A stretch of DNA of 64,000 nt from Schaedlerella glycyrrhizinilytica_A (GCF_042852765.1 NZ_AP031414.1); one strand, 5' to 3'. Shown: positions 7,000 through 16,166, counted from the stretch's first letter. A program made the numbers and translations. The notes: generated by a model not told the origin, from the letters alone.

Positions 7000-8481
7000 T
7001 TAACTCAGAAGCGGTACGCTCTGTCCTCTAAGCTGGATCAGCGGTCCGCCGGTACCCTCGATATAAGCCCGTGTGATCGTCACTTCTCCGATATTGTCGT
7101 CTTTCGGAATCTCATACATGATATCCAGCATAAATTCCTCGATGATCGCACGCAGCGCTCTCGCTCCGGTATCTTTTTCCATCGCTTTCTCCGCGATCGC
7201 TTCCAAAGCTCCCTCGTCAAAGTCCAGCTTCACTTCATCCAGCGCCAACAATTTCTGATACTGCTTCAGAATCGCATTCTTTGGCTCTTTCAGGATCTGG
7301 ACGAGCATGTCTTTGTCCAGACCTTTCAGAGTAAAGATGATCGGCAGACGACCGATGAACTCCGGGATCATTCCGAATGTCCGCAGATCTTCCACCGTCA
7401 CTTTGCTCAAAAGATCTTTGTCATTGTCATATTTATCTTTCAGCTCCGCGTTAAATCCCATGGAAGCTTTGTTTGTCAGACGCTCTTTGATGATGCCCTC
7501 CAGATCCGGAAATGCTCCGCCGCAAATAAAGAGAATGTTCTTCGTATTGACGGTTGTCAGCGGCACCATGGCATTTTTACTGTTGGCGCCAACCGGCACT
7601 TCCACTTCGCTTCCCTCCAGAAGCTTTAACATGCCCTGCTGTACGGACTCTCCGCTCACATCCCGCTGGCTGGAATTTCTCTTCTTCGCGATCTTGTCGA
7701 TCTCATCGACAAAAATGATTCCCTGCTCGGCGCGCTCCACGTCATTGTCCGCCGCCGCAAGCAGTTTGGAAACAACGCTTTCAATATCGTCTCCTATGTA
7801 TCCAGCCTCAGTCAGAGAGGTTGCGTCGGTGATCGCAAGCGGCACGTCCAGAAGCTTCGCCAGTGTCTTGACCAGATACGTCTTTCCGCTTCCTGTCGGT
7901 CCGATCATCAGCATATTGGATTTCTCGATCTCAATATGATCTGCGTTATCGGACAATACACGTTTATAATGGTTATATACCGCAACTGACATCGCCTTTT
8001 TCGCGTATTCCTGACCAACCACATAATCATCCAGCTGTGCTTTGATCTTATGCGGCGCCGGAATGTCTTTCAACGTCAGTTTCTTCACTTTTTTCTCTTC
8101 CGTCTGCTTTTTCTTCTTGATCTTCTGCCGCTTCGGAACCGTATTCTCCAGATCCGACAGATTCAAAAACTGGATCCCCGGCATATTTCCCATCATCTTG
8201 CTAAAATCGATCGGCGCATTGTTCATCGCGTCAAAACTCTTCTGCATACAGTCCTGACACACTGTAATATTATTCGGCAGCTCGATCATCTTTCCTGCCT
8301 TGCTCTCCGGTCTGCGGCAGATAAAGCAGACTTTTTCATATTCCTCCTCTTTCTCATCGTCCGTCTCTTCCGCCGTCACTACTTCCTGTACTTCCTGCTT
8401 CTCTTCCTCCGGCAGATCGGCTCCCGTATCCTGAGATTCTTTTTCATCAAAATCAATTATCGTAAAATCATAATCTGACAT
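7000..8481 (-). CDS. clpX: ClpX-like AAA+ unfoldase with extended N-terminus
   Basis: 493-residue ATP-dependent unfoldase, the regulatory subunit for ClpP proteolysis. The N-terminal ~45 residues are acidic and not part of ordinary ClpX. They precede the C4 zinc-binding dimerisation domain (C52/C55 and C75/C78), a Lys-rich linker, Walker A GPTGSGKT (194-201), pore-loop-like GYIGDD, Walker B GIIFVDEIDKIA and the sensor region GRLPIIFTLKGL. Canonical ClpX is ~420 residues and usually sits beside clpP and tig, which are absent here, so this may be a paralogue. A strong promoter with a GAAC-type dyad lies upstream (8517-8561). dinD follows by 17 nt. Confidence 0.85.
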   Translation of the reverse strand: MSDYDFTIIDFDEKESQDTGADLPEEEKQEVQEVVTAEETDDEKEEEYEKVCFICRRPESKAGKMIELPNNITVCQDCMQKSFDAMNNAPIDFSKMMGNMPGIQFLNLSDLENTVPKRQKIKKKKQTEEKKVKKLTLKDIPAPHKIKAQLDDYVVGQEYAKKAMSVAVYNHYKRVLSDNADHIEIEKSNMLMIGPTGSGKTYLVKTLAKLLDVPLAITDATSLTEAGYIGDDIESVVSKLLAAADNDVERAEQGIIFVDEIDKIAKKRNSSQRDVSGESVQQGMLKLLEGSEVEVPVGANSKNAMVPLTTVNTKNILFICGGAFPDLEGIIKERLTNKASMGFNAELKDKYDNDKDLLSKVTVEDLRTFGMIPEFIGRLPIIFTLKGLDKDMLVQILKEPKNAILKQYQKLLALDEVKLDFDEGALEAIAEKAMEKDTGARALRAIIEEFMLDIMYEIPKDDNIGEVTITRAYIEGTGGPLIQLRGQSVPLLS

Positions 8482-8516
8482 CTTGATTTCCTCCGTATAA
8501 AATCACTTTCCGTTAT

Positions 8517-8561
8517 AGAACAACGTTCTTTTATTATAGCGAAATATTTTCAGATAGTAAA
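8517..8561 (-). promoter_or_regulatory. Promoter of clpX-dinD with a GAAC...GTTC dyad
   Basis: Minus strand: -35 TTTACT (8556-8561), a 17-nt spacer, -10 TATAAT (8533-8538). Immediately downstream is the dyad AGAAC-N3-GTTCT (8517-8529). The Firmicute LexA box is GAAC-N4-GTTC, so this dyad is one base short of a canonical site. The promoter is convincing; the operator's owner is unknown. Confidence 0.65.
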
Positions 8562-8649
8562 GAGCGTGCCCCCGCCCCTTTCGCGTATATCCTGTTAAAT
8601 TTTTATGGATCTCATTAAATTTTTCTAAAAAGCCGGACTCCTATGATCT

Positions 8650-10617
8650 TTATTCTTCCCGCTCCAGCATCTGAAGAAAATCTTCTTCCGACAAGATCGG
8701 GATCCCGAGTTCTCTCGCCTTTTTATTTTTCGATGAAGTGGACTGTACATCATTGTTGATCAGATAATTTGTTTTGGACGTCACAGATCCTGTCACCTTT
8801 CCGCCCCGCGCTTCGATCACTTCTTTTACTTCCGCCCGATTTGCAAAATGAACCACGCTTCCGGTGATCACGAAATTCATTCCGGCAAATTTCTGTGCGT
8901 CTTCTTTCTCCTCTTCCGCCGGGATCTCCACCTCTTTCAGCAGGCGTTCAAACAGATCCCGATGTGTTTGATCGGAAAAATAGTCCACATATGCCTGCGC
9001 GATCACGCCGCCGACTCCCGGGATCTCGCTCAATTCTTCCACCGTTGCATGTAAGATCCGCATCGGATCATTTCCCAACGCACGGCAGATCATTTTCGCA
9101 TTGGCAATACCGATATTGGCGATCCCCAACGCATATACAAGCCGCGGCAGTGTTGTCACACGCGCGTTCTCCACCCGTTTGACCAGATTTTCATAGGATT
9201 TCTCCCCGAATCCCTCCATCGTCTTGATTGCTTCCTCATGCTGTTTCAGATGGAAAATATCTGTAAAGTCCCGGATAAATCCATGTGCGATAAATTTTTC
9301 CAAAGTTGCCTCGGAAAGCCCTTCAATGTTCAGCGCATCCCGGCTCACAAACAATGCGAATGCTTTCACCTGCTTCGCCTGACATTCCGGGTTTGTACAG
9401 TACAGCGTCTTTGTATCATTTTCCATCGAAATGTGGGTTGCTCCGCCACAGACCGGACATGTCTCCGGCGCATGACACGTTCCGCTTCGCGTGAGATTTT
9501 CCGCGATCTGCGGAATGATCATATTCGCCTTGTAAACCTGAATGGTGTCTCCGATCCCCAGTTCCAGTTCTTCCATGATGCTGATATTGTGCACGCTGGC
9601 GCGGCCAACCGTCGTCCCCTCCAGTTCCACCGGCTCAAAAATCGCAACCGGATTGATCAATCCCGTTCTTGACGGACTCCACTCGATCTCTGTAAGCGTC
9701 GTCTCCCGGATCTCATCCGCCCATTTAAACGCGAAAGAATCGCGCGGGAATTTTGCCGTTGTACCAAGAGACTGTCCGTATGCGATGTCGTCGTATGTCA
9801 ATACAAGACCGTCCGACGGGAAATCATTTTCCGCGATCTTTTCCGCAAACCACGCCACTTCGGATTCCACCGTATCCGCCGTTACCGGATGATGCTCCAC
9901 AACCGCGAATCCCTGCTCTGCCAGCCAGTCGAACTGATTCAGTCTGGAATTTGCAAAGTCAACGTCCTCCGCTCGGACTAAAGAGAACGCAAAAAACTGC
10001 ACGTTCCGTTTCGCCGTCACTTCATTGCTCAGCTGGCGGACGGAACCGCTGCACAGATTCCGCGGATTTTTGTATTTTGCATCCACATCTTCGATCTCTT
10101 CATTGATCCGCTCAAAATCCCGGTATCCGATCACCGCTTCCCCGCGGAGGATCAGTTCTCCCTGATAAGAAATGTGGAGAGGAAGATTTTTAAATACTTT
10201 CGCATTGTTTGTGATGACCTCTCCTACTTCCCCGTTTCCCCGGGTAACCGCTTTCTCAAGCGTTCCGTTCTTATAAGTCAGAACGATCGTCAATCCGTCC
10301 AGTTTCCATGAGATCACCGCTTTCTGATTCCCCAGAAATTCTTTCAGCCGCCCTACTTCTTTTGTCTTATCCAGAGAAAGCATCGGGCGCTCATGCCGCT
10401 CTTTCGGCAATTCGCTCAACACTTCATACCCTACATTTACGGTGGGACTGGATCCAAGCGTTGTTCCCAACTCCTGTTCCAGTCCCAGTAATTCATCATA
10501 TAACCGGTCGTATTCATAGTTGCTCATGATCTCCGTGTCTTCCTGCTCGTAAGCACGTCTGGCACGGTTCAAAAGTTCTACCAGTTCCAGCATCCGTTGT
10601 TTTTTTGTATCTGCCAT
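8650..10617 (-). CDS. ligA: NAD-dependent DNA ligase LigA
   Basis: Seals nicks in replication and repair using NAD+. The AMP-accepting lysine lies in SWKLDGLT. The protein also shows the Arg/Glu of the adenylation core (AVTRGNGEVGEV; LILRGEAVI), a C4 zinc finger (CPVCGG with CTNPECQAK), helix-hairpin-helix repeats (TMEGFGEKSYENL; EIPGVGGVIAQAYV) and a C-terminal BRCT domain (FAGMNFVITGSVVHF onward). The start is taken at 10617 (MADTKKQRM, 655 aa): it has GGGAGTAGAGAG just upstream, whereas the longer reading from 10674 runs back into rluF. The gene begins a few bases after the rluF stop, and it is the last gene of the 15.3-8.65 kb minus-strand operon. Confidence 0.95.
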   Translation of the reverse strand: MADTKKQRMLELVELLNRARRAYEQEDTEIMSNYEYDRLYDELLGLEQELGTTLGSSPTVNVGYEVLSELPKERHERPMLSLDKTKEVGRLKEFLGNQKAVISWKLDGLTIVLTYKNGTLEKAVTRGNGEVGEVITNNAKVFKNLPLHISYQGELILRGEAVIGYRDFERINEEIEDVDAKYKNPRNLCSGSVRQLSNEVTAKRNVQFFAFSLVRAEDVDFANSRLNQFDWLAEQGFAVVEHHPVTADTVESEVAWFAEKIAENDFPSDGLVLTYDDIAYGQSLGTTAKFPRDSFAFKWADEIRETTLTEIEWSPSRTGLINPVAIFEPVELEGTTVGRASVHNISIMEELELGIGDTIQVYKANMIIPQIAENLTRSGTCHAPETCPVCGGATHISMENDTKTLYCTNPECQAKQVKAFALFVSRDALNIEGLSEATLEKFIAHGFIRDFTDIFHLKQHEEAIKTMEGFGEKSYENLVKRVENARVTTLPRLVYALGIANIGIANAKMICRALGNDPMRILHATVEELSEIPGVGGVIAQAYVDYFSDQTHRDLFERLLKEVEIPAEEEKEDAQKFAGMNFVITGSVVHFANRAEVKEVIEARGGKVTGSVTSKTNYLINNDVQSTSSKNKKARELGIPILSEEDFLQMLEREE

Positions 10618-10624
10618 TTTCTCT

Positions 10625-11392
10625 CTACTCCCACACGCGTACCGGCTCATTGGAAGACTGACGGATCTGCTCATATAAAAGATTGAGCTCCTCGTCGGTC
10701 AGCCGCCGCACTGCGCCTTCTTTTAAATTTCCTAATTCAATGTTCATGATCCGGGTTCTCACCAGATCTTTCACCTGATACCCGAGCGCCTCGCACATCC
10801 GGCGGATCTGCCGGTTCAGCCCCTGAGTCAGAATGATCTGGAACGTATATTTTCCGATTTTTTTGATCTTACACGGTCTCGTCACCGTATCAAGGATCGG
10901 AACACCGCCTGCCATTTTTTCCAGAAATTCTTTCGTGATCTCTTTATCCACGGTCACTTTATATTCTTTTTCATGCAGATTCCCGGCGCGCATCATTTTG
11001 TTGATGATATCTCCATTGTTTGTCATCAGAAGAAGACCGCGGGAATCCTTATCCAGCCGTCCGATGTAAGTGACGCGGACCGGATAATCCAGATACCGCA
11101 CGATACTGTTGCGCTCCCTCTTTTCCTCTGTACAGACGATCCCCACCGGTTTATTGACCGCAAGGACGATCATTTCATCCTGTCTGGAAACGACTTTTTT
11201 CCCGACGCGCACGACCTGCCCCGGCAGGATCCGCATCCCGGTCTCGGCACGTTTTCCGTCCACGCTGACCCGTCCGCTTTCAATCAGACGGTCCGCCTCT
11301 CTTCTGGAACAGACCCCGGCTTCACTTAAATATTTATTCAGACGGACGGGTTCTTTTTTCTGCTGAAATTCCTGTTCGATCTTATTGCTCAC
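10625..11392 (-). CDS. rluF: RluF/RsuA-family pseudouridine synthase
   Basis: Isomerises a uridine in ribosomal RNA. An N-terminal S4 RNA-binding domain (RLNKYLSEAGVCSRREADRL) precedes the catalytic motif GRLDKDSRGLLLMTNNGD, whose first Asp is the active-site residue. A C-terminal RluF/RluB-type block follows (ILTQGLNRQIRRMCEALGY). The start is placed at the GTG at 11392: GGAG lies 8-9 nt upstream and the codon overlaps the preceding gene's stop by 11 nt. A reading from the ATG at 11476 would add 28 unrelated residues that lie inside the upstream gene. RluF versus RluB/RsuA cannot be decided firmly. Confidence 0.85.
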   Translation of the reverse strand: MSNKIEQEFQQKKEPVRLNKYLSEAGVCSRREADRLIESGRVSVDGKRAETGMRILPGQVVRVGKKVVSRQDEMIVLAVNKPVGIVCTEEKRERNSIVRYLDYPVRVTYIGRLDKDSRGLLLMTNNGDIINKMMRAGNLHEKEYKVTVDKEITKEFLEKMAGGVPILDTVTRPCKIKKIGKYTFQIILTQGLNRQIRRMCEALGYQVKDLVRTRIMNIELGNLKEGAVRRLTDEELNLLYEQIRQSSNEPVRVWE

Positions 11393-12560
11393 TGTCCAAC
11401 ACTCCACTAATATTATTGTCTTGAAAAAATGAATTTCCGCTGTATAAAAACATCGTATCGGTAATACGGTATGCATTCATCAGATCCTCGATCGTCCCCG
11501 AATAATATCGCGGATCCACCACGACGATCTCACGGAAATACGGCGTCAAAAACGGTACGAAACTATTTGCAAAGGAATCTTTTACAAGCAAAAGTCTTCT
11601 CTGGCTTTCCGAAACCGTCTTGATGTCGATCAGCGATGTGTTCCCACCGAGGAAAACGCCGTACTGATCCCGTGTTTTTAATTTGGAAGAGTCGTAAAGA
11701 GACGCGGTCTTTTCCTGTTCCTCCACATAATTCACGACCAGACCGCCGTCCTCTTCTTTCGGCACATACATATCGATCACTTCCCGCTCGTTCAGACGGA
11801 AACCGCTTGCCGACGCCAAAGTCCCGTTAAAAGTTTTTGAAATCGGATAGGATACAAAATTACTTCCCGCTTCCCCATCGATCTTCAATGTTTCCGCAAC
11901 CGCCTGAAATACATAGAACGCGCCCAGACTTGTCCAGTGCGGATCTGTCTTATAGTATATCTTTTCACCGGCATGCTTATTCAGCACACTTTCCGCGTCG
12001 ATCCATGTCACGGAGTCTCCCAGTTCCCGTTTCACCTGTGCGATCATCCGGCTCTGATCCGAAACAACGGCAAGAGACGGAAGCGTATCGTCCAGCACAG
12101 CCGCCGCATCAGGCACCAGCATCATATAAGTGGGGATCTCATCATTCTGCTCGGCAAACTGACGGATCGCCGTCAGATTTGCTTTCAGCGTCGTCTGATC
12201 CGGTACTTCTATCTCTTCCAGAAGCTGTCCCTGCTTTCCAAGCAGCACGCCATTCTCATCTTTGTTACCGCCAAAACGCCCAAGCGTCACTTTTATGTTT
12301 CTTAAGAAATCTCTCCCTGCAAACTGATCTGCCAGATAGCTCTCATATTTTTCCATATAATCTCCGGACAATACACTGCTCACGGAAAGTTTCGGTTTTG
12401 AAGCGAGCATCCGGTTCTCCTGTTCCGACATTTCATGATCCGACCAAAATAGATTGATTGCTGCCAATCCCAGAATACAGATGCCGAATCCCACTGCCAA
12501 AATACTCTCTGACGGAAATCCTTTGTTATTCTTTCCTTTTCTTGTTCTTCTTTTCTGCAT
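11382..12560 (-). CDS. DHHW-family (AlgJ/AlgX-like) envelope O-acetylation protein
   Basis: 392 residues with an N-terminal signal anchor (ILAVGFGICILGLAAINLFW) and an extracellular SGNH-like domain. The family motif appears as KTDPHWTSLGAFYVFQ, and a later LLLVKDSFANSFVPFL supplies the Asp-Ser block typical of AlgJ/AlgX/DHHW proteins. Such proteins move acetyl groups onto cell-surface polysaccharide together with an MBOAT partner. That partner is encoded directly upstream (12569-13981, 8-nt gap). The stop overlaps the start of rluF. The acceptor polymer is unknown. Confidence 0.8.
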   Translation of the reverse strand: MQKRRTRKGKNNKGFPSESILAVGFGICILGLAAINLFWSDHEMSEQENRMLASKPKLSVSSVLSGDYMEKYESYLADQFAGRDFLRNIKVTLGRFGGNKDENGVLLGKQGQLLEEIEVPDQTTLKANLTAIRQFAEQNDEIPTYMMLVPDAAAVLDDTLPSLAVVSDQSRMIAQVKRELGDSVTWIDAESVLNKHAGEKIYYKTDPHWTSLGAFYVFQAVAETLKIDGEAGSNFVSYPISKTFNGTLASASGFRLNEREVIDMYVPKEEDGGLVVNYVEEQEKTASLYDSSKLKTRDQYGVFLGGNTSLIDIKTVSESQRRLLLVKDSFANSFVPFLTPYFREIVVVDPRYYSGTIEDLMNAYRITDTMFLYSGNSFFQDNNISGVLDSEQ

Positions 12561-12568
12561 AGCTTCCC

Positions 12569-13981
12569 CTAAAATCTAAAATACAAAAATGGATGAAAAC
12601 TTTCTGTCACAAGGAACGCAAGGCTTACAAGGAACATACCGATGTAAACCACACACGCCGCGATCTGTCTGATCCGTCTGCTCTCGTAAGAACCGGTCAA
12701 AAGCCGCAGGATATTCATTCCGCGAAGAGACGATCCGATCGCACAGAGCAGGAACAACAGCCAATGGGTCAGCAGAAAATAGAATCCCTGCCGGTCGATC
12801 CATGCGCTGGCGCCCGCGCCGAACATCACGCCGAGATAATCCATAGCCGCCCCAAGCGACGGACTGAAGAAAAATACCCAGCCGATCAGTACAAGTACAA
12901 ACGTATAAATATGCTGTACAAATGCCGGAAGTCTTCCGAGCGCTCTTCCCCATACGTATCTTTCCAAAATCAATATCACGCCATAATATAAGCCCCATAC
13001 GAGGAAGTTCCACTGCGCGCCGTGCCACAGTCCGGTGAGCGCCCAGACGATCAGCAGATTCAACAGATGTCTGGATGCCGGACATTTATTTCCTCCCAGC
13101 GGAATATAGACATATTCCCGAAACCATGTTCCGAGAGAGATATGCCATCTCCTCCAGAACTCCCCGATATTTTTTGCAATGTACGGATATTGGAAATTCT
13201 TTCGGAACTCAAATCCGAACATCTTTCCGAGTCCGATCGCCATATCGGAATATCCGCTGAAATCAAAGTAAATCTGGAACGCAAATGCCAGACACCCTAC
13301 CCATGCGGTCAAAACCGAAAAACTTCCGATCGGAAGCGCCGTGATCTGCTCATAGAGAACGCCGATGGAATCGGCAAGCACTACTTTTTTTGCAAATCCC
13401 ACGATAAAATACATAACGCCCTGTCCAAATTTCCGCATAGACATGACCCGGTTCAGCAGTTGTGCTTCGATATCCACATAGCGCACGATCGGTCCCGCGA
13501 TCAGCTGAGGGAACATACTGATGTACAGTGCAAACGGAAGCAGACGTTGCTGCGGTTTTGCATTTCCGCGGTAAATGTCGATCAGATACGATAATTCCTG
13601 AAACGTGTAAAAGGAAATCCCGATCGGAAGCGCCAGTTCCCGGTAAGGAATCTCATACGGAAACAAAACGTTCAACGTCTCCATCAGCAATCCGTAATAT
13701 TTAAAAAATCCGAGGATCAATACGTTCATCACCACTGCAAAGATCAGACTTCGCTTTGCCCGCACCGGATCCGCCCTCTTTTTCCCGATGTCTTTCCCAC
13801 AGAAAAAATTCAGCAGGATCGACAAGATCATCAACACAACATAAACCGGCTCTCCCCATGCATAAAAAAACAGGCTGGCGATCAGAAGCACAAGATTCCT
13901 CGTCTTCTGCGGCACAAGATAGTAGATCAGTACCGTAACCGGCAAAAATAGAAATAAAAATGTAATACTGCTAAATAGCAT
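12569..13981 (-). CDS. MBOAT-family membrane O-acyltransferase (AlgI/PatA-like)
   Basis: 470-residue polytopic membrane protein that passes acyl (usually acetyl) groups across the membrane to surface glycans. Features visible are the N-terminal FSSITFLFLFLPVTVLIYYL segment, the block GISFYTFQELSYLIDIYRG, the family box FWRRWHISLGTWFREYVYIP and the invariant-His motif GLWHGAQWNFLVWGLYYG. Length and layout are normal for AlgI-like proteins. It lies between a DUF4358 gene and the DHHW gene in one operon, so the acetyl acceptor is probably a cell-wall or capsular polymer. DltB is an alternative family member, but no dltA or dltC lies nearby. Confidence 0.9.
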   Translation of the reverse strand: MLFSSITFLFLFLPVTVLIYYLVPQKTRNLVLLIASLFFYAWGEPVYVVLMILSILLNFFCGKDIGKKRADPVRAKRSLIFAVVMNVLILGFFKYYGLLMETLNVLFPYEIPYRELALPIGISFYTFQELSYLIDIYRGNAKPQQRLLPFALYISMFPQLIAGPIVRYVDIEAQLLNRVMSMRKFGQGVMYFIVGFAKKVVLADSIGVLYEQITALPIGSFSVLTAWVGCLAFAFQIYFDFSGYSDMAIGLGKMFGFEFRKNFQYPYIAKNIGEFWRRWHISLGTWFREYVYIPLGGNKCPASRHLLNLLIVWALTGLWHGAQWNFLVWGLYYGVILILERYVWGRALGRLPAFVQHIYTFVLVLIGWVFFFSPSLGAAMDYLGVMFGAGASAWIDRQGFYFLLTHWLLFLLCAIGSSLRGMNILRLLTGSYESRRIRQIAACVVYIGMFLVSLAFLVTESFHPFLYFRF

Positions 13982-14008
13982 CCTCTAATCCTCTTTTCTT
14001 CCTGCTTC

Positions 14009-14542
14009 TCACAGACTGTTTACAAATGCAGTCCGATATTGTTCCGCGTCCGGCGATACTGCCATAAAGACAAACCGCCCGCGCACAAGAACCTGCGCAT
14101 TCTCCAAAAGCAGCACTTGTTCCGGCGCATAGCCGTCGAAATCATTTCTCCGCTGTTCGATCCGCCGCTCCACAGCCTCGCGGATCTCCGCCGTCTGCGC
14201 TTCATTTTTCGCTTCGATCAAAAGCACTTCTTCTACGGAAATACTCGCATCGGAAGAATACAGCATCGCGCCTTTATAATCTGCGCTGTTCAGTCCGTAA
14301 TACCGCTTGAGCGCCTGCCCGCTTTGTTTGGACAGACTTCCCGAATCCAGACTTGCCTCCACTCTTCCGGCAACTTCATCAAACGGCTTGCTACTGCCCC
14401 CGGTAAATAGCAGGATCACCGCCACATATCCCAAGATCAAAACCGCGATCACATATTTCATCACTTCCGCAGTCCCAACCGAACGGTTTCGACCTTTTCT
14501 TCCCGTTCTGCCTGCGTTATTTGCTTCTGCATATTGTTCCAT
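14009..14542 (-). CDS. DUF4358-type membrane-anchored protein
   Basis: 177 residues from the ATG at 14542, which has AAAGGAG eight bases upstream; an upstream extension to 14650 would overlap the SGNH gene and is rejected. A Gly/Arg-rich cytoplasmic head precedes one membrane helix (MKYVIAVLILGYVAVILLF). The extracellular domain has the pattern KRYYGLNSADYKGAMLYSS...VEEVLLIEAKNEAQ, typical of DUF4358 proteins in Clostridia. The biochemical role is unknown. Its place between an SGNH hydrolase and the MBOAT/DHHW pair suggests a helper of surface-glycan modification. Confidence 0.7.
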   Translation of the reverse strand: MEQYAEANNAGRTGRKGRNRSVGTAEVMKYVIAVLILGYVAVILLFTGGSSKPFDEVAGRVEASLDSGSLSKQSGQALKRYYGLNSADYKGAMLYSSDASISVEEVLLIEAKNEAQTAEIREAVERRIEQRRNDFDGYAPEQVLLLENAQVLVRGRFVFMAVSPDAEQYRTAFVNSL

Positions 14543-14570
14543 CTTTGTCTCCTTTTGCACGCAGTCTGCC

Positions 14571-15335
14571 CTATAATGCGGCAAATTCCGCCATTCTTCT
14601 CGCCCAGACCGGATAGAAATCCGCCTTAAAATGCATCCCGTCCGCTTCATAATATCGATCCGTCACCAGTTCTGTGTTGTCCACATATGCAATCTGCAGC
14701 TTGTCGCACATTGCCCGAAGCGCTTCGTTATATTTCGCAATGTGTTCAAATAGCGGTTCTTCCTCCACTCTCCACTTCTGCACCGGGAAAATAGAATTGA
14801 TAAAGATCTTCGTCTCCGGCAGCTTTTTCTGAATCTTTTCGATCAGAGCCTTGTACTGCTCGATATACGCTTTTTCGTCTCCTTTTGTCGCCAGAATGTC
14901 ATTCGCCCCGAACGTCAAAAAGACGACCTGCGGATTTACTTTTACAAGCTGCTCCACCTGCTCGTCCAACTCTTCCAGTTCTACGCCGATCTTGGAGATA
15001 ACGCTGGAAGTATTCAGCACGTCAAACTCTGCAAATCCCTCCGAGATCGAATCACCCATCACGACTGTACTGCCGAAAATCTCCTTCAGGCTTCTCGTAT
15101 CTTCCTGCCCCTGGGAATCTTTGGCTTCCAACTGCCCGATCTTTGTCTCGATCGCCGTCACATCGGCAGATTCCGCCTGCTCGATGATCTTTAATCCCTC
15201 CGAGACATCTGTTTTCTTCTTTTTCATCCCGCTGACGCCCTCCGCGATCATGATCGCGGCGATCAGAACAACCGCAAGCGCGATCCCTCCGATCACCAGC
15301 GTCCGTTTATTGATTTCTTTTTTCTCTATCTTCAC
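14571..15335 (-). CDS. Membrane-anchored SGNH/GDSL hydrolase
   Basis: 254-residue esterase/acyltransferase-type protein, first gene of the operon. An N-terminal anchor (LVIGGIALAVVLIAAIMIAE) leads into a short linker and the SGNH domain. Block I is VVMGDSISEGF (catalytic Ser), block III is FGANDI (Asn), and block V is DGMHFKADFY (Asp and His). The start is the GTG at 15335 with AAAGG about 8 nt upstream. With the downstream MBOAT and DHHW proteins it probably adds or removes acetyl groups on envelope polysaccharide. An operator-like palindrome lies in the divergent upstream region (15379-15406). Confidence 0.8.
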   Translation of the reverse strand: MKIEKKEINKRTLVIGGIALAVVLIAAIMIAEGVSGMKKKKTDVSEGLKIIEQAESADVTAIETKIGQLEAKDSQGQEDTRSLKEIFGSTVVMGDSISEGFAEFDVLNTSSVISKIGVELEELDEQVEQLVKVNPQVVFLTFGANDILATKGDEKAYIEQYKALIEKIQKKLPETKIFINSIFPVQKWRVEEEPLFEHIAKYNEALRAMCDKLQIAYVDNTELVTDRYYEADGMHFKADFYPVWARRMAEFAAL

Positions 15336-15378
15336 AATAATACCTTTCTAATTTACCGAATACCGATGCTAACATCAT

Positions 15379-15406
15379 TGTACAAGGGGAATTTTCCCCT
15401 TGTACA
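15379..15406. promoter_or_regulatory. 28-nt palindrome between divergent genes
   Basis: TGTACAAGGGGAA (15379-15391) and TTCCCCTTGTACA (15394-15406) are perfect 13-bp inverse complements around TT. The site lies between the SGNH operon start (15335, minus) and the promoter of the nucleotidyltransferase gene (15425-15454, plus). No T-run follows on either side, so an operator is more likely than a terminator. The half-word TGTACAAGGGGAA recurs at 27395. Confidence 0.55.
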
Positions 15407-15424
15407 TCGATGCTAAGACGTGTT

Positions 15425-15454
15425 TTGACCACAGCATCATTTATATGATATAAT
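15425..15454 (+). promoter_or_regulatory. Sigma-A promoter of the nucleotidyltransferase gene
   Basis: -35 TTGACC (15425-15430), an 18-nt spacer, -10 TATAAT (15449-15454). It lies 47 nt upstream of the ATG at 15501, which has TAGGAGGA as its ribosome binding site. Confidence 0.75.
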
Positions 15455-15500
15455 AATACTGATTTCGCGCTTAAAAGTCAATCTTTAGGAGGATAGTTGA

Positions 15501-16166
15501 ATGATCGCAATTACAACATGGATGGAACATTTTCTGACTGCTTTACATAAAACATTTGGCGACCGTATTTCTTTTATCGGTCTGCAGGGAAGTTATGCCC
15601 GCGGCGAAGCTTCCGATACGAGCGATATTGACGTCGTTGTCATTCTGGACAGCGTATCTGCCGCAGACCTGAAAGACTACCGTGCAATGCTCGATCCGCT
15701 CCCTCACCGGGACAGGATCTGTGGTTTCTTTTCAGGAAAGCAGGAATTGTTGAACTGGGAACCATCTGATCTATTCCAATTTTATTATGATACAATCCCT
15801 GTTGAGGGAAGTCTGGATGACTTACTTGAACGGATCACACCGAACGCAGTGGACCGTGCGGTCAAAATCGGCGCCTGCAATATTTACCATGCCTGCGTAC
15901 ACAACATGCTGCATGAAAAAAACGAGGAACTGTTAAAGGGACTCTATAAGTCAGCCACGTTTACAATCCAGGCGATCTGTTTTCGCCAAACAGGTTGTTA
16001 TGTACGACATCTGACGGAACTTCTCGACAAAGTCTCCCTGGAAGAGCAAAATATCATCCGGACATATTTAGCAGTAAAGAACGGACAGAATGTAACCTTT
16101 TCCGATGATTCCGAACAGTTATTCCTCTGGGCAAAAAAATGGATCACGGAGGATTATAAAAAATGA
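15501..16166 (+). CDS. Nucleotidyltransferase-domain protein (Pol-beta superfamily)
   Basis: 221 residues. The N-terminal domain has the nucleotidyltransferase signature GLQGSYARGEASDTSDIDVV, with the GSxxxG loop and the DID metal-binding pair. The C-terminal half is helical (ACNIYHACVHNMLHEK, TFTIQAICFRQTGCY), resembling the HEPN-like or kanamycin-nucleotidyltransferase helical domain. It may transfer NMP to a small molecule or a protein; the substrate is unknown. A strong promoter and ribosome binding site precede it. It overlaps the next gene by 4 nt (ATGA), so the two are translationally coupled. Confidence 0.8.
   Translation: MIAITTWMEHFLTALHKTFGDRISFIGLQGSYARGEASDTSDIDVVVILDSVSAADLKDYRAMLDPLPHRDRICGFFSGKQELLNWEPSDLFQFYYDTIPVEGSLDDLLERITPNAVDRAVKIGACNIYHACVHNMLHEKNEELLKGLYKSATFTIQAICFRQTGCYVRHLTELLDKVSLEEQNIIRTYLAVKNGQNVTFSDDSEQLFLWAKKWITEDYKK

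Noticed and set aside
12576..13085. 169-residue minus-strand ORF inside the MBOAT gene
   Set aside because: Shifted-frame shadow of the MBOAT coding sequence; not a frameshift, as the MBOAT frame is intact.
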